Assembly (NCBI GenBank): GCA_021783995.1 | Contig: JAJXTH010000003.1 | Coordinates: 68,058-132,057 of the forward strand | DNA from: Pseudomonadota bacterium | Lineage (GTDB): Bacteria > Pseudomonadota > Gammaproteobacteria > Burkholderiales > Gallionellaceae | Direction of reading: 5' to 3' | Length of the DNA: 64,000 bases | In this document: positions 20,238-31,086 of the stretch, piece after piece | Layout: each line of letters opens with the position of its first letter | Numbering within the stretch: the stretch's first letter is position 1 | Position numbers and translations under genes: made by a program | The notes under the pieces: model-generated | What the model saw: only the letters and a program-made list of their open reading frames with translations | Databases searched by the model: none | Told to the model about the DNA's origin: nothing

Positions 20238-22465
20238 CACTTGCGCCCCTTGGATGACTTCTTCCTGGGTTTGGCTTCAGGCTTGGCTTCGGGCTCGACT
20301 TCTTTTTCATGCAGCACGAAGTCGACCTTGGTGCTTTCCATGTCAACTTTTACCACGCGAACCTGCACGCGGTCACCCAGCCTGTAGCTCTGCCCGGTGC
20401 GCTCCCCCAGAAGAAGGTGCTTGGTCGCATCGAAGTGGAAATAGTCCTTGCCGAGTTCCGAGATATGCACCAACCCCTCGACATAAAGATCGTCGAGCGA
20501 GACGAACATGCCGAAACTTGTGACGGAAGACACGGTACCCGTGAAAACGCTGCCCAGATGGTCGCGCATGTAAAAGCACTTGAGCCATGCCTCGACATCA
20601 CGCGTTGCATCGTCAGCGCGGCGCTCTGTCATCGAACAGTGCATGCCGAGCTCGGTCCATTTCTGCGCGGGCTTGTATTGCTTCTTTTGCAGCACTGCCT
20701 TGATCGCGCGGTGCACCAGAAGATCGGGATAGCGGCGTATCGGGGAAGTGAAGTGCGTATAGGCATCGTAGCCCAGGCCGAAGTGGCCGATGTTCTCTGG
20801 CTCATATCTGGCCTGACGCAGAGAGCGCAGCATCACGGTCTGCAGCAAACCGGCATCGGGACGACCCTTGATGCGCTTGAGCAATTTTGAATAGTCTGCC
20901 GCCTGCGGCTCATCGTCGCCTGTCAGCCCCAGGCCGAACTCCTTCATGAATTCGCGCAAGGCTTCCAGCTTCTCGGGTGTGGGTCCCTGGTGGATGCGGT
21001 AAAGCACGGGATGATGATGTTCCTGCAAGTATCCCGCCGCACACACGTTCGCGGCCAGCATGCACTCCTCGATCAGCTTGTGCGCATCGTTGCGCACCAC
21101 CGGCACGATGCGCGCTATCTTTCCCTGATCGGTGAAGATCATCTGAGTCTCAACCGTCTCGAAATCGATCGCACCGCGCTTCTCTCGCGCCTTGAGCAAC
21201 TTCTGGTACAGCTCATGCAGATGCTGCAGATGCGGCACGATGGCTGAATTGCTCTGTGCCAGTTTGCCATCGGGTTCTCCCAGCATTTCGGCGACCTGGT
21301 TGTAGGTCAGCCGCGCATGGGAATACATCACGGAAGGGTAGAAGCGGTATTTTCCGATTTCGCCCTTGCTGCTGATCTGCATGTCGCACACCATGCACAG
21401 ACGATCTACCTTGGGATTCAGGGAACAAAGGCCGTTGGAAAGTTCTTCGGGCAGCATTGGAATCACGCGCCTCGGAAAATAAACGGAGTTGCCGCGACTG
21501 ATCGCCTCCCTGTCCAGCGCATCGTTGGTCTTGACGTATTGACTCACATCCGCAATCGCAACCACCAGACGATAGCCGCCTTTCACCGGCTCGCAATACA
21601 CCGCATCGTCGAAATCGCGCGCGGTCTCGCCGTCTATGGTCACCAGCGGCAGATGGCGTATGTCCTCACGTCCCGCCCAATCGTTTTCCGTCACGACAGG
21701 CGAAATCGCCTTGGCCTGACGTTCCGCATCCTTCGGAAACTCGTAGGGCAGATCGTGCTTGCGCAGCGCGATCTCGACTTCCATGCCAGGATCGGCATAA
21801 TTGCCCAGCAACTGAACGATGCGCCCTATCGGCTGCGCATGCTTGTCGGGCTGCTTGAGTATTTCGACGATCACCACCTGGCCCGGTTTCGCCTTGCCCG
21901 ACTCCCCGGATGCAACGAGGATGTCCTGGGTGATGCGGCGGTTTTCAGCCACCACGAACTGTATGCCGTGCTCCTCGTAGAGACGGCCGACCACCTTGCT
22001 GTTGGCGCGCTCCAGCACCTCAACCACCTTGGCCTCCGGACGCCCCCTCCTGTCCACTCCGCTTTGCCGCACCATCACCACATCGCCGTGCAGCACCTGG
22101 TGCATCTCCTTTTCAGACAAAAACATGTCCGGGCTTCCGTCTTCCGGAATCAGAAAACCGAACCCGTCGGGATGACCCTGCACCTTGCCCTTGATCAGGT
22201 CCAGCTTGTCCATCACGCAGATCGCTCGTTTCCTGTTCCGCATGATCTGGCCGTCGCGCTCCATCGCGCGCAGCCTGCGCGAAAACAGATCCACCTCATC
22301 GCGCTCGATGCGCAGCATGTCCAGAAGCTCATCCTCGCTCATCGGCGCACCCTGCTCGGTCAGTATCTGCAGGATGAACTCCCGGCTGGGAAGCGGATGC
22401 TCATATTGTTCGCGTTCGCGTTCCAGAAACGGATCCTGCAAACGCAAATTATTTTTCTTTTTCAT
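20237..22465 (-). CDS. rnr: Ribonuclease R
   Basis: RNase R is a processive 3'-5' exoribonuclease that degrades structured RNA and works with tmRNA in mRNA quality control. The 742-residue protein has an N-terminal winged helix, two cold-shock domains, the RNB catalytic domain with the acidic cluster in [12 protein letters not shown], a C-terminal S1 domain and a Lys-rich tail ([11 protein letters not shown]). ATG 22465 ([13 protein letters not shown]) is chosen; a TTG two codons upstream is open. The start codon overlaps the -35 hexamer of the divergent tRNA-Leu gene. Confidence 0.96.
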   Translation of the reverse strand: MKKKNNLRLQDPFLEREREQYEHPLPSREFILQILTEQGAPMSEDELLDMLRIERDEVDLFSRRLRAMERDGQIMRNRKRAICVMDKLDLIKGKVQGHPDGFGFLIPEDGSPDMFLSEKEMHQVLHGDVVMVRQSGVDRRGRPEAKVVEVLERANSKVVGRLYEEHGIQFVVAENRRITQDILVASGESGKAKPGQVVIVEILKQPDKHAQPIGRIVQLLGNYADPGMEVEIALRKHDLPYEFPKDAERQAKAISPVVTENDWAGREDIRHLPLVTIDGETARDFDDAVYCEPVKGGYRLVVAIADVSQYVKTNDALDREAISRGNSVYFPRRVIPMLPEELSNGLCSLNPKVDRLCMVCDMQISSKGEIGKYRFYPSVMYSHARLTYNQVAEMLGEPDGKLAQSNSAIVPHLQHLHELYQKLLKAREKRGAIDFETVETQMIFTDQGKIARIVPVVRNDAHKLIEECMLAANVCAAGYLQEHHHPVLYRIHQGPTPEKLEALREFMKEFGLGLTGDDEPQAADYSKLLKRIKGRPDAGLLQTVMLRSLRQARYEPENIGHFGLGYDAYTHFTSPIRRYPDLLVHRAIKAVLQKKQYKPAQKWTELGMHCSMTERRADDATRDVEAWLKCFYMRDHLGSVFTGTVSSVTSFGMFVSLDDLYVEGLVHISELGKDYFHFDATKHLLLGERTGQSYRLGDRVQVRVVKVDMESTKVDFVLHEKEVEPEAKPEAKPRKKSSKGRK

Positions 22466-22499
22466 TGACAAATTGCCCTATAACGATTAAATTGCGCGG
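22465..22499 (+). promoter_or_regulatory. Promoter of tRNA-Leu
   Basis: TTGACA at 22465-22470 is a perfect -35. A weaker -10 (TTAAAT at 22487-22492, 16-bp spacing, or TAAATT one base later) follows, and then a GC-rich discriminator GCGCGG typical of stringently controlled stable-RNA promoters. The -35 overlaps the start codon of the divergent rnr gene. Confidence 0.6.
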
Positions 22500-22515
22500 C
22501 TTCAGCAAGTCGCAT

Positions 22516-22600
22516 GCCCAGATGGCGGAATTGGTAGACGCGCACGGTTCAGGTCCGTGTGCCGCAAGGTGTGGAGGTTCGAGTCCTCTTCTGGGCACCA
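22516..22600 (+). tRNA. tRNA-Leu (anticodon CAG)
   Basis: The 85-base gene starts GCCCAGA and ends TCTGGGC-A-CCA, giving a seven-pair acceptor stem with an encoded CCA end. The anticodon arm CACGG/CCGTG encloses TTCAGGT, hence CAG. The long variable arm (TGCCGCAAGGTG) is that of a class II leucine tRNA, and the T arm has GTTCGAGTC. It lies between rnr and hldD and has its own promoter and terminator. No attachment-site duplication is seen nearby. Confidence 0.97.
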
Positions 22601-22610
22601 AACAAAACAT

Positions 22611-22633
22611 AGCTCGCATACGCGGGCTTTTTT
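22611..22633 (+). terminator. Intrinsic terminator of tRNA-Leu
   Basis: AGCTCGC pairs with GCGGGCT over seven pairs (one T-G) around an ATAC loop, followed by six T residues. It begins ten bases after the encoded CCA. The next 127 bases up to the hldD stop hold nothing I can support. Confidence 0.82.
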
Positions 22634-22760
22634 GTGCCCGGAACAACGTGTTTCGCGCCAGGACTCGAAAGGCATCCTATGCCGGGGTCTCGCTTGCGTG
22701 ACCGGTGCCTCTTTCAAACAACTGCATTCTACACGATAAGCGCATCGCGTCGTAGTCCGC

Positions 22761-23750
22761 TCATTTTGCAAGCAGCTTCTCCACATATCGGCCCACACCT
22801 TCTTCCACGGTAAAAAAAGGCACGGCATAACCGCTCCTGCGCAGCGCACCGATGTCGGCCTGGGTATAGCTCTGGTACTTTCCCTTGAGTGCATCCGGAA
22901 ACGGCATATACTCTATGAGGCCTTGCGCCTGCAACTCGGAAAGAGTCAATGCGCTTTTTCCTTCGAAGCGGCGCAAGGAGTTGATGGTCGCCACCGCAAC
23001 ATCGTTGAAGCTCTGCGCTTGCCCTGTGCCCAGGTTATAGATGCCGGATATCTCAGGGTGATCCAGAAAGTGCAGATTCACTCTGACCACGTCCTCTATC
23101 GACACGAAGTCTCGCAGCTGGCAGCCGTTTTCGAAGCCATCGCTACCCTCGAACAGCCTGACCTTGCCCTCGGCACGGTACTGATTGAAGAAATGATAGG
23201 CAACCGAAGCCATGCGCCCCTTGTGCTGCTCACGCGGCCCATACACATTGAAGTAGCGCAATCCGACGACCTGCGCGGTGAGCTTGTGGCGGCGGCGCAT
23301 GATCTGGTCGAACAGGAACTTGGAATAGGCATACACGTTGAGCGGCGCCTCACATTCCCGGCTCTCCCTGAAGTCTCTTCCGCCCCCATACACGGAAGCC
23401 GAAGACGCATACAGAAACGGTATCTCTTCCTCCTGGCAGTAGTGCAGGAGCTCCAGCGAATACTGGTAGTTGTTGTCCATCACATAGCGCCCGTCTGTTG
23501 CCATCGTGTCGGAACAGGCGCCCTGATGCAGGATCGCGACGATGAGCCCGTCGAAGTACCCCTCATGTATCTTCTTTCTAAAGTCCTCCTTGTCGAGAAA
23601 ATCGGCAATGTCGCAATCCACCAGATTCCTGAACTTTTCCGCGCTCTTGAGGTTGTCAACCGCGATGATGTTTTTTTCACCGCGCTCATTGAGCGCCTTC
23701 ACCAGATTGGATCCGATAAAGCCGGCCGCACCCGTAACGATATAGTACAT
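22761..23750 (-). CDS. hldD: ADP-L-glycero-D-manno-heptose 6-epimerase
   Basis: HldD makes ADP-L-glycero-D-manno-heptose, the precursor of the inner core of lipopolysaccharide. This 329-residue short-chain reductase has the NAD(P)-binding GAAGFIGSN at the N-terminus, SASVYGGG and the catalytic YxxxK (YAYSK). [11 protein letters not shown] and [11 protein letters not shown] are also characteristic. ATG 23750 lies one base after the rfaE1 stop with GGAGA upstream. It is the last gene of the lapA-lapB-pyrF-rfaE1-hldD run, next to the heptose kinase of the same pathway. Confidence 0.95.
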   Translation of the reverse strand: MYYIVTGAAGFIGSNLVKALNERGEKNIIAVDNLKSAEKFRNLVDCDIADFLDKEDFRKKIHEGYFDGLIVAILHQGACSDTMATDGRYVMDNNYQYSLELLHYCQEEEIPFLYASSASVYGGGRDFRESRECEAPLNVYAYSKFLFDQIMRRRHKLTAQVVGLRYFNVYGPREQHKGRMASVAYHFFNQYRAEGKVRLFEGSDGFENGCQLRDFVSIEDVVRVNLHFLDHPEISGIYNLGTGQAQSFNDVAVATINSLRRFEGKSALTLSELQAQGLIEYMPFPDALKGKYQSYTQADIGALRRSGYAVPFFTVEEGVGRYVEKLLAK

Positions 23751-23751
23751 T

Positions 23752-24735
23752 TCATTTCTCCCAGTCGGTTTGGCGTGCAGTGCGGCCCTCATCGCCCTTG
23801 TTCATGCCGCCCTCGATCTCATTGCGGGTGGCGACCGCCGTGCCCAGCTTGCCGACCACGATGCCCGCCGCGCGGTTGGCCACCCGCATCGCCTGAACCA
23901 TGTCCGCGCCGCTGGCCAGCATCACCGCCAGCGTTGCAATCACCGTATCGCCCGCCCCGCTCACATCGAACACCTCGCGCGTATAGGTCGCCTCGTGCTG
24001 CACACCTTCTTCGCGGAAAAGACTCATGCCCTCTTCGCTGCGCGTGATGAGCAGCGCAGCGAGTTTCAATTCACGGCGCAAACGTTGCGCCTTGGCTTCC
24101 AGCTCGGCCTCGTCCTGCCAGCTTCCCGCGACCTCGCGAAATTCGCTGCGATTGGGTGTAAGCAGCGTAGCCCCCATGTAGCGCCCGTAATTCTCGCCCT
24201 TTGGATCGACCAGAACCTGCTTGCCTGCCTTCTTTGCCATCTCGATCATCTGGGCGATATGTGCAAGCCCCCCCTTGCCGTAATCGGACAATATCACCAC
24301 ATCGGCCAGAAGCAACTGCGCCTCGAAATCCCTCAGCACCGCATGCAGCACTTCATGGCTGGGCGGCTTCTCGAAGTCGATGCGCAGCAACTGCTGATGG
24401 CGCGCCACTGCGCGCAGCTTGATGATCGTGGAGATGCTGGCGTCGCGATGCAGAATCGCATTAAGATTGACATGCTCCTTGAGCAATCCCTCAAGACAGG
24501 CCCCAGCCTCGTCGCCCCCCACCACTGACAAGAGCGTCGCATGTGCGCCAAGTGCCGCGATGTTGCGCGCCACGTTGGCAGCCCCCCCGGGTCTTTCGTC
24601 GACCCTGTTCACCTTGAGCACCGGCACGGGCGCCTCCGGCGAGATACGCTGCACGTCACCAAACCAGTAGCGATCCAGCATCACGTCGCCAACAACCAGC
24701 ACCCTCGCGTCATCGAAATCCGGCAGCCCGTTCAT
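23752..24735 (-). CDS. rfaE1: D-glycero-beta-D-manno-heptose-7-phosphate kinase (single-domain HldE/RfaE1)
   Basis: This 327-residue PfkB-family kinase phosphorylates heptose-7-phosphate to the 1,7-bisphosphate in lipopolysaccharide core synthesis. It shows GGAANVARN near the N-terminus and the catalytic DVSGAGDTV near the C-terminus. E. coli HldE is a fused kinase-adenylyltransferase of about 477 residues; here only the kinase half is present, so the adenylyltransferase (RfaE2/HldC) must be encoded elsewhere, as in many betaproteobacteria. ATG 24735 overlaps the pyrF stop as ATGA. Confidence 0.93.
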   Translation of the reverse strand: MNGLPDFDDARVLVVGDVMLDRYWFGDVQRISPEAPVPVLKVNRVDERPGGAANVARNIAALGAHATLLSVVGGDEAGACLEGLLKEHVNLNAILHRDASISTIIKLRAVARHQQLLRIDFEKPPSHEVLHAVLRDFEAQLLLADVVILSDYGKGGLAHIAQMIEMAKKAGKQVLVDPKGENYGRYMGATLLTPNRSEFREVAGSWQDEAELEAKAQRLRRELKLAALLITRSEEGMSLFREEGVQHEATYTREVFDVSGAGDTVIATLAVMLASGADMVQAMRVANRAAGIVVGKLGTAVATRNEIEGGMNKGDEGRTARQTDWEK

Positions 24736-25424
24736 GGCACACACCCGATCTGCGCATTGATATCGAGAAGCGCCTGCAAGGGGTCTGCTGCCTTGGTGAT
24801 AGGCCGCCCTATCACGAGATAGCTGGAACCCGAACGCAGCGCCGCCTCCGGTGTCATCACCCGGGACTGATCGTCGAGGCTCGCGTCAAGCGGGCGTATG
24901 CCTGGCGTCACAAGGCAGAACCGGTCACCGCACTGCTCGCGAAGCAGCCTCGTTTCCTGCGCCGAGCAAACCACGCCGTCGACTCCGCAGACCTGCGCAA
25001 GACGGGCCAGCCGCAGCACCATTTGTTCAGGGGATTCTGCAATGCCGATGTCTGCAAGGTCTTCAGCACCCATGCTGGTCAGTATCGTGACAGCGAGAAG
25101 TTTCGTATTGCCCGTCACAGCCCCCCTTGCCGCCTCAAGCATTTTGCGCCCGCCCAGCGCATGAACATTGATCATCCAGACCCCCAGGCTCTGGGCCGCC
25201 CTGCAGGCCTGAGCAGTCGTATTAGGTATGTCGTGGAATTTCAGGTCCAGAAAAATCTCGAACCCGCTCTTCATCAATTCCTCAAGCAGGCCCGGACCTG
25301 CAGCCGTGAAAAGCTCCTTTCCCACCTTGAGTCTGCAGAGTTCAGGAGACAGGCGCCTTGCCAATGCCAGCGCGGGTAATGCGCCGGGGAAATCGAGCGC
25401 CACGATAATCTTCGGATCAGTCAT
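24732..25424 (-). CDS. pyrF: Orotidine 5'-phosphate decarboxylase
   Basis: PyrF carries out the last step of UMP synthesis. The 230-residue TIM barrel begins IIVALDFP and has the catalytic Asp/Lys array [12 protein letters not shown], with the C-terminal phosphate-binding [10 protein letters not shown]. Its ATG overlaps the lapB stop (ATGA) and its stop overlaps the rfaE1 start (ATGA), so three consecutive genes are translationally coupled. Confidence 0.97.
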   Translation of the reverse strand: MTDPKIIVALDFPGALPALALARRLSPELCRLKVGKELFTAAGPGLLEELMKSGFEIFLDLKFHDIPNTTAQACRAAQSLGVWMINVHALGGRKMLEAARGAVTGNTKLLAVTILTSMGAEDLADIGIAESPEQMVLRLARLAQVCGVDGVVCSAQETRLLREQCGDRFCLVTPGIRPLDASLDDQSRVMTPEAALRSGSSYLVIGRPITKAADPLQALLDINAQIGCVP

Positions 25425-26596
25425 AACGGTTTGCCATTTTCCTCATCGCGCCTCGGCGCATAACTGTCCCATGCCTGACAGGCAGGGCAATGCCAGTAAA
25501 ACTTTCTTGCCTTGAAACCGCAGTGGTTGCAGTGGTACATCGCCAGGTTTCTCGTGCGCTTGTGTATCAGATCCTTCACCAGCTCGATGTCTGCGCGCCG
25601 CTCGAGCGACACCTCAAGCAAACGCGCCTCGAGCAGCTTGTCCAGACCCAGCAGCGTCGGATTGCGCGCCATCTCGTCCCTGACCAGCTGATAGGCGGAG
25701 GCGGGACTCTCGAACTTCAGGATGCCATCAAAGGCGACATTCAGCAAATCGATGGAGTGGTGCTTCACGAGATAGCTGCGCAGAAGCGCGATGCCCTCCG
25801 CCTCCTTTCCGAGAGCCCGGTAGGCAGCAAGCAACCTTTCCGCAACGAGCTGCAGATATTGCGCGTCCTGGTTCTCTATCCCCTTCCACAGCGCGATCGC
25901 CTCTTCCACATTGCCTGCTGCAAGCGCCATGTCACCCAGCATGATGGTCGCGCGTACGCTGGTTGTGCATTCCTTCAGAGCCTGTTCCAGGTGCGCGCGC
26001 GCACCTTGCAAATTCCCCGATTTGATCTCCTCTTCCGCCAGCTCGCAGTAGAAGAACGCGATCTGCTTGCCAAGGGGATGCTCCGATAACCTTGCGAGCT
26101 GTTCGGCAATCGCAATCGCCTTGGTCCAGTCGTGCTCCTTCTGATACAGCTCGAGCAGAAATTCCAGCGAAGGCTTGGCGTAAGCAGTCTTTTTCAATTC
26201 ACCAAAGAGACTCTCCGCCCTGTCCAGGATGCCTGCTTTCAGATAATCCTGGGCAAGCTCGAAGATGGCCTGCTGGCGCTTGTCGTCATCCAGATCTGCG
26301 CGATCAACAAGATTGTGATGCATGCGCAGCGCGCGATCCACCTCCCCGCGACGCCTGAACAGACTGCCTAGCGCAAAATGCAGTTCGACCGTGTGAGGGT
26401 CGATCTTGACCACTTCGATGAAGGCTTCTATCGCCTTATCCTGCTGCTCGTTGAGCAGAAAATTCAATCCCTGGAAATACGATTCGGGCAATGCGGTGGA
26501 TTCGGAAAGCAAACGCTTGACATCGAGACGCGCTGCCCACCAGCCCATGCCAAAAAACAGCGGAAAAACAAGCAGCATCCACGGTTCAAATTCCAT
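25421..26596 (-). CDS. lapB: Lipopolysaccharide assembly protein LapB (YciM)
   Basis: LapB is an inner-membrane TPR protein that couples lipopolysaccharide synthesis to FtsH-dependent turnover of LpxC. The 391-residue product has one N-terminal transmembrane helix ([19 protein letters not shown]), TPR repeats over about 30-340 and a C-terminal rubredoxin-like zinc knuckle ([18 protein letters not shown]). ATG 26596 is chosen over the TTG one codon upstream. It follows lapA by 30 bp. The adjacent pyrF and heptose genes form an envelope-precursor cluster. Confidence 0.94.
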   Translation of the reverse strand: MEFEPWMLLVFPLFFGMGWWAARLDVKRLLSESTALPESYFQGLNFLLNEQQDKAIEAFIEVVKIDPHTVELHFALGSLFRRRGEVDRALRMHHNLVDRADLDDDKRQQAIFELAQDYLKAGILDRAESLFGELKKTAYAKPSLEFLLELYQKEHDWTKAIAIAEQLARLSEHPLGKQIAFFYCELAEEEIKSGNLQGARAHLEQALKECTTSVRATIMLGDMALAAGNVEEAIALWKGIENQDAQYLQLVAERLLAAYRALGKEAEGIALLRSYLVKHHSIDLLNVAFDGILKFESPASAYQLVRDEMARNPTLLGLDKLLEARLLEVSLERRADIELVKDLIHKRTRNLAMYHCNHCGFKARKFYWHCPACQAWDSYAPRRDEENGKPL

Positions 26597-26626
26597 CAAT
26601 TACTCGCAAAAATTCGATAACGAAGT

Positions 26627-26896
26627 TCAGGCATGCACGTCGAGATGCTTCTTGAGCTCTGCGATTTCGCGCCGCATCCTCGCAATCTCGCGGCGCTGGC
26701 GAAACCATATCCCGAGCGTCGCCAGGATGCCGAGAACCGCGCCGACCACGAAGAAGATCAGCAGCGCAATCACCAGGGTAGACTGCCACTCGTAGCCGAA
26801 GAAGTAGTGCAGCGTGACAGGCTGTCCGTTCTTGAGCGCGAACCCAAGCAGTATGATGAAGAGCAGCATCTGCAACAGCCAGCCTATGTAGCGCAT
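26627..26896 (-). CDS. lapA: Lipopolysaccharide assembly protein LapA (DUF1049)
   Basis: This 89-residue inner-membrane protein has two transmembrane helices (about 3-22 and 42-66) and a charged cytoplasmic coiled-coil tail (RQRREIARMRREIAELKKHL). It matches the LapA/YciS family by size, topology and position before lapB. ATG 26896 has AGGGA eight bases upstream; earlier in-frame codons would add a stretch covering the ihfB terminator. Confidence 0.92.
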   Translation of the reverse strand: MRYIGWLLQMLLFIILLGFALKNGQPVTLHYFFGYEWQSTLVIALLIFFVVGAVLGILATLGIWFRQRREIARMRREIAELKKHLDVHA

Positions 26897-26929
26897 CGGT
26901 ATGTTCCCTTTTGGGGCGAACGATAGCAT

Positions 26930-26963
26930 AAAAAAGGCGGCGATATCTTTCAATATCGCCGCC
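26930..26963 (-). terminator. Intrinsic terminator after ihfB
   Basis: On the minus strand GGCGGCGATAT pairs perfectly with ATATCGCCGCC over eleven bases, with a six-base loop, followed by six T. It separates the gyrA-to-ihfB run from lapAB, so lapA must have its own promoter in the 33 bases that remain or depend on readthrough. Confidence 0.93.
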
Positions 26964-26985
26964 GCTCAAATATTCAGACCTTCAT

Positions 26986-27273
26986 TCAGGGTGTGTCTTT
27001 TCCCACCCGCTCTCTCAGATCTTTGCCTGCCTTGAAGTGCGGCACATACTTGGCTGGAACCTTGACCTTGTCGCCGGTCTTGGGGTTTCTTCCCTGACGG
27101 GGCGGACGATAATTCAGACCAAAGCTGCCGAAACCGCGGATCTCGACGCGTCCACCGCGCGCAAGCGTGGTGGACAACGCATCCAGTATCACCTTAACGG
27201 ACAGCTCGGCATCCTTGGCCAGCAGCTGCGGATGCAGCTCGGCCAGCCGTGCAATCAAATCAGAGCGCGTCAT
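26986..27273 (-). CDS. ihfB: Integration host factor subunit beta
   Basis: IHF-beta is half of the DNA-bending heterodimer. The 95-residue product starts [17 protein letters not shown] and has the DNA-binding arm [19 protein letters not shown] with the intercalating Pro. [10 protein letters not shown] is the dimerisation strand. It follows rpsA by 15 bp, the conserved cmk-rpsA-ihfB order, and is closed by a strong terminator. Confidence 0.97.
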   Translation of the reverse strand: MTRSDLIARLAELHPQLLAKDAELSVKVILDALSTTLARGGRVEIRGFGSFGLNYRPPRQGRNPKTGDKVKVPAKYVPHFKAGKDLRERVGKDTP

Positions 27274-27288
27274 GACTGTTCCTCAGGT

Positions 27289-29001
27289 TCAGGCTTCGTT
27301 CTTGCCGCCCATTTTGGCCTTGAGCAATGCACCCAGATTGGTCGTGCCCGCGCTAGTGCTGCTGTCTGCTGCAAGCTTTTGCATCGCTGCGGTATCTTCC
27401 GCCTTGCTCAGCGCCTTGACGGAGAGGTTGATGGCGCGGCTCTTGCGATCCACATTGATGATCATCGCCTTGATCGCATCGCCTTCCTTCAGATGCGTGC
27501 GGATGTCTTCGACGCGGTCTATAGAAAACTCGGATGCCTTGAGGTACGCTTCAACGTCGCCATCGAGCGTCACTACCGCACCCTTCGCATCCACGGACTT
27601 GACCACGCCGTTGACGATCGCGCCTTTTTCATGGGTTGCTGCAAAACCGCCGAAGGGATCGCCTTCCAGCTGCTTGATGCCCAGCGAGATGCGTTCGCGC
27701 TCGACGTCGATGGCCAGAACGACAGCCTCGACTTCATCGCCCTTCTTGAAGTTGCGCACCATTTCCTCGCCCGGCTGGCTCCAGGACAGATCGGACAGAT
27801 GCACCAGACCGTCGATATCGCCATCCAGTCCGATGAACACGCCAAAGTCGGTGATGGACTTGATCTGACCGCGCACCTTGTCGCCCTTCTTGTGGTTGAT
27901 CGCGAAATCATCCCATGGGTTGGAGTGGCACTGCTTCATGCCCAGAGAAATGCGGCGACGCTGCTCGTCGATTTCCAGTATCATCACTTCGACCTCGTCG
28001 CCGACCTGCACGACCTTGGACGGGTGAACATTCTTGTTGGTCCAGTCCATCTCGGAGACATGCACCAGGCCTTCGATGCCCTGTTCGATTTCGACGAATG
28101 CGCCGTAGTCTGTCAGGTTGGTAACCTTGCCGAACAGGCGCGTGCCTTGCGGATAGCGGCGCGCAAGCCCGTTCCACGGATCGTCGCCCATCTGCTTGAT
28201 GCCCAGCGACACGCGGTTCTTCTCCTGATCGAACTTCAGTATCTTGGCTTCGATCTCGTCGCCCACCGTCAGCACCTCGGAAGGATGCTTCACACGGCGC
28301 CATGCCAGATCGGTGATGTGCAACAGGCCATCGATGCCACCCAGGTCGACAAACGCGCCGTAGTCGGTGATGTTCTTCACCACGCCCTTGACGATCGCGC
28401 CTTCCTTCAGGTTTTCCATCACGTTCTCGCGATCCGCACCCATGGTCTCTTCCAGCACGGCGCGGCGCGAAACCACCACGTTGTTGCGGCGACGATCGAG
28501 TTTGATGACCTTGAATTCCATGGTCTTGTTTTCGTACGGAGTCGTGTCCTTCACGGGGCGGATGTCCACCAGCGAACCCGGCAGGAACGCGCGTATGCCA
28601 TTGACCATCGCGGTAAGCCCGCCCTTGACCTTGCCGCTGACGAAGCCTTCGACGATCTTGCCTTCTTCCATGGCGACTTCGAGGTCATGCCATGCAGCAA
28701 GGCGCTTGGCCTTTTCGCGCGACAGCTTGGTTTCGCCATAGCCGTTTTCCAGAGACTCGATCGCGACGGTGACAAAATCGCCTGCCGACACTTCCATCTC
28801 TCCCTTGTCGCTCAGGAATTCCTCGACAGGAATCCAGCTCTCGGACTTGAGACCTGCATTGACGACCACCACGTTGTGGTCTATGCGCACGACCTGCGCG
28901 GTGATCAATTCGCCTGCGCGCATTTCCTTGCGCGTCAGACTTTCTTCAAACATGGCGGCGAAACTATCTGGGTTCATTGCTGCATCAACGGTTGCGTTCA
29001 T
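27289..29001 (-). CDS. rpsA: 30S ribosomal protein S1
   Basis: S1 binds mRNA leaders and delivers them to the 30S subunit. The 570-residue protein has six S1 motifs, with repeated [25 protein letters not shown] and [16 protein letters not shown] strands. ATG 29001 ([14 protein letters not shown]) has AGGTG seven bases upstream; ATG 28977 is a second candidate nearer the usual start. It follows the aroA-cmk fusion by 61 bp. Confidence 0.96.
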   Translation of the reverse strand: MNATVDAAMNPDSFAAMFEESLTRKEMRAGELITAQVVRIDHNVVVVNAGLKSESWIPVEEFLSDKGEMEVSAGDFVTVAIESLENGYGETKLSREKAKRLAAWHDLEVAMEEGKIVEGFVSGKVKGGLTAMVNGIRAFLPGSLVDIRPVKDTTPYENKTMEFKVIKLDRRRNNVVVSRRAVLEETMGADRENVMENLKEGAIVKGVVKNITDYGAFVDLGGIDGLLHITDLAWRRVKHPSEVLTVGDEIEAKILKFDQEKNRVSLGIKQMGDDPWNGLARRYPQGTRLFGKVTNLTDYGAFVEIEQGIEGLVHVSEMDWTNKNVHPSKVVQVGDEVEVMILEIDEQRRRISLGMKQCHSNPWDDFAINHKKGDKVRGQIKSITDFGVFIGLDGDIDGLVHLSDLSWSQPGEEMVRNFKKGDEVEAVVLAIDVERERISLGIKQLEGDPFGGFAATHEKGAIVNGVVKSVDAKGAVVTLDGDVEAYLKASEFSIDRVEDIRTHLKEGDAIKAMIINVDRKSRAINLSVKALSKAEDTAAMQKLAADSSTSAGTTNLGALLKAKMGGKNEA

Positions 29002-29062
29002 CGAAATACACCTAAAGTTTTCTGTTTGCACAGAGGTTGGTTAAAAACCCAAAGGGCCATCC

Positions 29063-31084
29063 CTATGGGGCCTTTTCCCAGTAGCCCGCGAGCACTGAAT
29101 CTACCGCCTGATCTATCGTCAAGGAGGTCGTATCCAGCAAGCTTGCATCCGGGGACTGCTGCAAGGGGGCGGCGCTGCGCTTCATGTCACGCTCGTCCCG
29201 CGCCCTGATATCCTGCAAAAGGTCGGTAATATTAGCATCCATTCCTTTTTCTTTCAACTGCTTATATCGGCGTTCGGCACGCGCTTCGGCGGAGGCGGTC
29301 AGATAGATCTTTAGCAGCGCATCGAAAAACACCACGGAACCCATGTCGCGCCCGTCTGTCACGAGACCCGGTGCACGCCTGAACGCGCGCTGTTTGGCAA
29401 GCAGCGCTTCCCTGACAGCATGCAGGGCCGCAATCTTCGATGCCGCTGCGGCACAGACTTCACCGCGCAATTCCTCGCCCATGACCACGCCGTCCAGCCA
29501 GATTTTCTCCCCCCTGAATTCCACATTCATGCGCTCTGCCAGCGATGCAAGCGTCGACTCATCGTCGAGTGCCACATTGTCGCGCAGCGCAGCCATGGCG
29601 AGCAGCCGGTACAGTGCGCCGCTGTCGAGATAGTTGAAGCCCAGCCTCTCTGCCACGCGCTGCGCGACAGTGCCCTTGCCTGAAGCGGAAGGGCCGTCTA
29701 TCGCGATCACGGGAACGCTCTTGGTCACGCCGGCAAAAGCTGAAAAATAATCCGGAAAAGTCTTTGCCACACATCCGGGATCGTTGATGCGCATGCCCGA
29801 GGCACCGAATGCAGCCAGAGAAAAGCACATCGCCATGCGATGGTCGTCGTAGGTGTCTATGCCTGACTGAGGATTGAGGATCGAGGATCGAGGATCGGGA
29901 AGAACCTGCGGCTTTGCTCCTTCACGCGCTTCTTTATCCTCATTCCTCAAACCTTCAACACTTATGTAATCCTCGCCCTCCTCCACCTTTGCTCCGACCT
30001 TCCCGAGTTCCTTCGCCATCGCGGCGATCCTGTCGGTCTCCTTCACACGCCAGCTCGCGATGTTGCGCAATGTCGTCTCTCCATCCGCAAAAAGTGCCAC
30101 GACGGCCAGCGTCATTGCCGCATCCGGAATGTGGTTGCAGTCGAGATCGATCGCCTTGAGCCTGCCGCCATCAGGCCCCTTCGCCTCAATCCAGTTGGGC
30201 CCCATCTCGATTTTTGCGCCCATCTTCCGCAGCTCTTCGGCAAAGCGCACGTCCCCCTGCACGCTCTCACTCCCTATGCCCTCGACGCGCACAGGACCTC
30301 CGCCTATCGCGCCAGCAGCCAGGAAATACGATGCCGAGGATGCATCCCCTTCGACGAAGATTTCTCCCGGACTCTTGTAGCGCTGACCACCGAAAATCAC
30401 GAAGCGCTTCCATCCCTGGCGCTCGACTCTGACGCCGAAGCGCTCCATCATCGCAAGGGTGATCTCTATATACGGTTTCGAGATCAAATCACCCGCCACT
30501 TCTATACTGACCGTGCGCCCCAGCAGAGGAAGTGCCATCAGCAGCCCCGTCAGAAACTGGCTGGACACATCCCCTCTCACTTCGACCACGTCGCCCGCCA
30601 GCATCGCGGGCTTTATCCTCAATGGCGGATAACCATCAAAACCAAGGTATTCGATGTCGGCTCCTAACTGGCGAAGCGCATCGACAAGGTCTCCTATGGG
30701 GCGCTCGTGCATGCGCCCGCCTGGAGTCTCTTTAGTTCCGCCATAGAGTTCGTAGCGCCCTCCTGAAAGTGCCAGCGCCGCAACCAGTGGACGGAATGCG
30801 GTCCCGGCATTGCCAAGATAAAGCTTCGCCTCTCTGACCGGAAAATTTCCTCCGCATCCGGTTATGCGATATACGTCCTCGGTTTTTTCGACGCTGCTTC
30901 CCAGTGCATCAAGCGCATCGAGCATGCGCTCCGTATCGTCCGAATGCAGCAGGTCGTGCACTTCTGTCGTGCCCATGGAAAGTGCCGAGAGCAACAACAC
31001 GCGGTTCGAGATGCTCTTGGAGCCAGGCAAACGCACTCTGCCTTTTGCAGACAGCAATGGGGGGAGGTCGATATATTCTTTCAT
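29063..31084 (-). CDS. aroA-cmk: Fused 3-phosphoshikimate 1-carboxyvinyltransferase / cytidylate kinase
   Basis: One 673-codon frame encodes two enzymes. Residues 1 to about 448 are EPSP synthase ([37 protein letters not shown]), sixth step of the shikimate pathway. Residues about 455-673 are CMP kinase ([41 protein letters not shown]). No stop separates them. In most bacteria these are adjacent separate genes. Between EDYISVEG and TYDDHRMAM the EPSP synthase carries an insertion (about residues 377-406) made of degenerate heptamer repeats. The start is two bases after the tyrA stop. Confidence 0.94.
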   Translation of the reverse strand: MKEYIDLPPLLSAKGRVRLPGSKSISNRVLLLSALSMGTTEVHDLLHSDDTERMLDALDALGSSVEKTEDVYRITGCGGNFPVREAKLYLGNAGTAFRPLVAALALSGGRYELYGGTKETPGGRMHERPIGDLVDALRQLGADIEYLGFDGYPPLRIKPAMLAGDVVEVRGDVSSQFLTGLLMALPLLGRTVSIEVAGDLISKPYIEITLAMMERFGVRVERQGWKRFVIFGGQRYKSPGEIFVEGDASSASYFLAAGAIGGGPVRVEGIGSESVQGDVRFAEELRKMGAKIEMGPNWIEAKGPDGGRLKAIDLDCNHIPDAAMTLAVVALFADGETTLRNIASWRVKETDRIAAMAKELGKVGAKVEEGEDYISVEGLRNEDKEAREGAKPQVLPDPRSSILNPQSGIDTYDDHRMAMCFSLAAFGASGMRINDPGCVAKTFPDYFSAFAGVTKSVPVIAIDGPSASGKGTVAQRVAERLGFNYLDSGALYRLLAMAALRDNVALDDESTLASLAERMNVEFRGEKIWLDGVVMGEELRGEVCAAAASKIAALHAVREALLAKQRAFRRAPGLVTDGRDMGSVVFFDALLKIYLTASAEARAERRYKQLKEKGMDANITDLLQDIRARDERDMKRSAAPLQQSPDASLLDTTSLTIDQAVDSVLAGYWEKAP
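29868..29956. repeat. Heptamer repeat element with inverted arms inside aroA
   Basis: On the plus strand four tandem units of YGAGGAT fill 29868-29895. After a core of about 40 bases the complement appears as ATCCTCA and TTCCTCA at 29936-29949, followed by degenerate units. The arms are therefore inverted relative to each other. The element is in frame and adds roughly 25 residues to EPSP synthase just before the DDHRMAM motif. Confidence 0.75.
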
Positions 31085-31086
31085 GG

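Noticed and set aside
22516..22600. tRNA-Leu as an integration site
   Set aside because: No duplicate of the tRNA 3' end and no integrase nearby; flanking genes are core.
29041..29075. Hairpin with T5 between the aroA-cmk stop and rpsA
   Set aside because: The AAAGGCC/GGCC-CTTT stem needs a bulge and the T tract is separated by GGG. It is too weak to call a terminator, and rpsA is expected to be read through.
27037..29208. 723-codon open frame on the plus strand opposite rpsA and ihfB
   Set aside because: It is antisense to two certain genes, is His/Ala/Asp-rich as expected from the complement of high-GC codons, and lacks any known domain.
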